Shown here piece by piece: positions 15,581 to 16,279 of a DNA stretch of 16,279 nt (its first letter is position 1; each line of letters begins with the position of its first letter). The translations under genes and the position numbers were made by a program. Location: positions 1 through 16,279 of the forward strand of contig CAZNYN010000044.1 of the NCBI GenBank assembly GCA_964577295.1. The letters run 5' to 3'. The notes beneath the pieces were generated by a model. That model was not told the origin of the DNA, did no database searches, and saw nothing but the letters and a program-made list of their open reading frames with translations. Source of the stretch: CAZNYN01 sp964577295 (GTDB lineage: Bacteria > Synergistota > Synergistia > Synergistales > Synergistaceae).

Positions 15581-15813
15581 GTTTTAAAGGCTCCCTCTAC
15601 GAGGGGGCTGTCTTGGCATGATTTTCGCCAAGACTGGAGGAGTGTTGACTTTGGTGTTGACCTTTGTTTTGCTCTGTGGCGGTCACAGTGAAAGTCAACG
15701 TCAACACAAAGGTCAACACTCCTCCACCGGCTCCGCCGGAGCTAAGCGACACGCACAAAACGAAAAGCGTCGTTTTGGCTTCCTGCTTATCAAGGAGGGG
15801 GCCTTTGAAAAAC
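15581..15813. mobile_element. MITE-like 233-bp element with imperfect terminal inverted repeats
   Basis: Left end GTTTTAAAGGCTCCCTC (15581-15597) is matched by the reverse complement of the right end, GTTTTTCAAAGGCCCCCTC (15795-15813), with a 2-nt gap and one mismatch. Inside are several hairpins: GCTCCCTC/GAGGGGGC (15590-15608), TCTTGGC/GCCAAGA (15611-15633), the long stem 15636-15725, CCGGC/GCCGG (15727-15739) and AAAACGA/TCGTTTT (15757-15776). There is no transposase, so if mobile it would depend on one elsewhere. No target-site duplication was obvious. It could instead be a structured palindromic repeat of another class. Confidence 0.5.
15636..15725. repeat. Long hairpin with mirrored GTGTTGAC units
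   Basis: GGAGGAGTGTTGAC (15636-15649) is the perfect reverse complement of GTCAACACTCCTCC (15712-15725). A second unit GTGTTGAC (15654-15661) pairs with GTCAACAC (15700-15707), both 12 nt from the first. The apex holds a further stem CTGTG (15674-15678) / CACAG (15684-15688). Confidence 0.85.
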
Positions 15814-15869
15814 AAGGCACAGACATCAGCGCTAGATTCAGATTTACTCCACATTGATACACCGTTTTT

Positions 15870-15899
15870 GCCTTTTCAATCGTTTGCCTATTGCTTGCC
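15870..15899 (+). repeat. CAATCGTTTGCC repeat, copy 3
   Basis: A 30-bp segment containing CTTTTCAATCGTTTGCC, identical to 16110-16139 except for one base. It is followed by degenerate 11-bp units YATTGCTTGCC to base 15910. Confidence 0.85.
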
Positions 15900-15949
15900 C
15901 ATTGCTTGCCAGAGCTCTTCGCTAAACAGAGATTTAGCTTTCCTCAATA

Positions 15950-15995
15950 TTTCACGCAATGCAAAGCAAGCACTTCACTATGTTTCACGCAATGC
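15950..15995 (+). repeat. Paired TTTCACGCAATGC direct repeat
   Basis: Two exact 13-bp copies at 15950-15962 and 15983-15995, 33 nt start to start. They are followed by two related units CGCGAAGCAACTCC and CGTGAAGCGAACTCC (about 16002-16032), a degenerate short-repeat array. Confidence 0.7.
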
Positions 15996-16109
15996 GACTT
16001 CCGCGAAGCAACTCCCCGTGAAGCGAACTCCTTCCACACAGTCCAAAACCAAGGCTACGCCTCTGCCCCTGACAATTGTTCAACAACTGCTCAACGCCCC
16101 TGCCCCTCG

Positions 16110-16139
16110 GCCTTTTCAATCGTTTGCCTATTGTTTGCC
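16110..16139 (+). repeat. CAATCGTTTGCC repeat, copy 4
   Basis: Same 30-bp segment as 15870-15899 with one C-to-T change, exactly 240 bp downstream and in the same orientation. It is followed by the related TGCCGTTTGC. Confidence 0.85.
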
Positions 16140-16157
16140 TGCCGTTTGCTCACCGAT

Positions 16158-16279
16158 TTATACCCGCTCATACTCCAATCTTACTCCGACGGCGCACTCT
16201 TTTATCGCGAATTCTTGCGACAGCGCGGCTTTTGCTGCGAAATCGGTGCAGTGGCATGGGTGCATTTCTCTTATTCCTA
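16158..16279 (-). other. Possible 3' end of a - strand reading frame at the window edge
   Basis: A - strand frame is open from the window edge to a TAA at 16158-16160. From its only Met (16265) it would give 35 residues ending VGVRLEYERV. Composition is not absurd for protein, but no ribosome-binding site is visible and it lies in repeat-rich DNA. It may be a remnant, the tail of a gene beyond the edge, or chance. Confidence 0.18.

Larger units (their letters stand above)
15469..16279. other. Repeat-rich non-coding region after the channel gene
   Basis: About 0.8 kb with no convincing gene. Two overlapping open frames on opposite strands near 15597-15857 span the palindromic element listed below and have low-complexity translations, so they are not called. 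The region contains an inverted-repeat element (15581-15813), four copies of a GGCAAACnnTTGAA repeat in opposing orientations, paired TTTCACGCAATGC repeats, and a perfect palindrome AAACCTAGGTTT (15515-15526). Confidence 0.75.

Noticed and set aside
15590..15608. GCTCCCTC/GAGGGGGC hairpin as terminator of the channel gene
   Set aside because: The stem is good but no T-run follows on either strand, and it forms part of the inverted-repeat element.
15597..15857. Two open frames of about 80 codons on opposite strands
   Set aside because: Both run through the palindromic element, mirror each other, and give low-complexity translations rich in repeated VLT/QHQ blocks with no recognisable domain.
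15541..16140. CRISPR array
   Set aside because: Repeats are few, diverged, in both orientations and irregularly spaced, with no cas genes nearby.

Overview
The window looks like a moderate-GC, Gram-negative, probably anaerobic gut-type bacterium. It has a TolC-family outer-membrane channel and a tripartite RND pump, so there is an outer membrane. ATA, AGA and GGA codons are heavily used and TTG serves as a start codon. Together with the mix of gene families this suggests Synergistota (Synergistetes). That assignment is inference, because no rRNA or other phylogenetic marker is present.

Layout. (1) Bases 1-4917, + strand: the 3' half of an RND efflux permease (cut by the window edge), an outer-membrane efflux channel and a periplasmic adaptor, joined by 11-nt and 4-nt overlaps, then 2,3-bisphosphoglycerate-dependent phosphoglycerate mutase. 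A strong intrinsic terminator follows at about 4932-4966. (2) 5057-6517, +: a CvrA/NhaP2-type cation/proton antiporter with a C-terminal TrkA-C-like domain. It ends at a bidirectional terminator shared with a convergent gene. (3) 6596-8673, - strand: an exported cyclophilin and, upstream of it, an NhaC-family antiporter. (4) 9018-14363, - strand: a compact transcription unit, leucyl aminopeptidase (pepA) - amidohydrolase - RecD2-type helicase, with gaps of 23 and 4 nt and a terminator at about 8909-8954. (5) 14521-15468, +: a six-TM potassium-channel-like protein, divergent from pepA. (6) 15469-16279: about 0.8 kb without a convincing gene, packed with inverted and direct repeats. It includes a 233-bp element with imperfect terminal inverted repeats and a long internal hairpin.

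How the genes fit together: the first three form one envelope-spanning drug/solute efflux machine. The two antiporters and the channel form a loose monovalent-cation/pH-homeostasis neighbourhood in separate transcription units. PepA and the amidohydrolase are hydrolases of peptides and small molecules and share a transcript with a DNA-repair helicase.

Four start codons were moved inward from the longest open frame on ribosome-binding-site evidence: gpmA (TTG 4171), the CvrA-like antiporter (ATG 5057), the amidohydrolase (ATG 12876) and the channel (TTG 14521). I found no new defence or biosynthetic system. The least explained sequence is the repeat-rich tail, followed by an unusual Tyr in place of a conserved His in the amidohydrolase.
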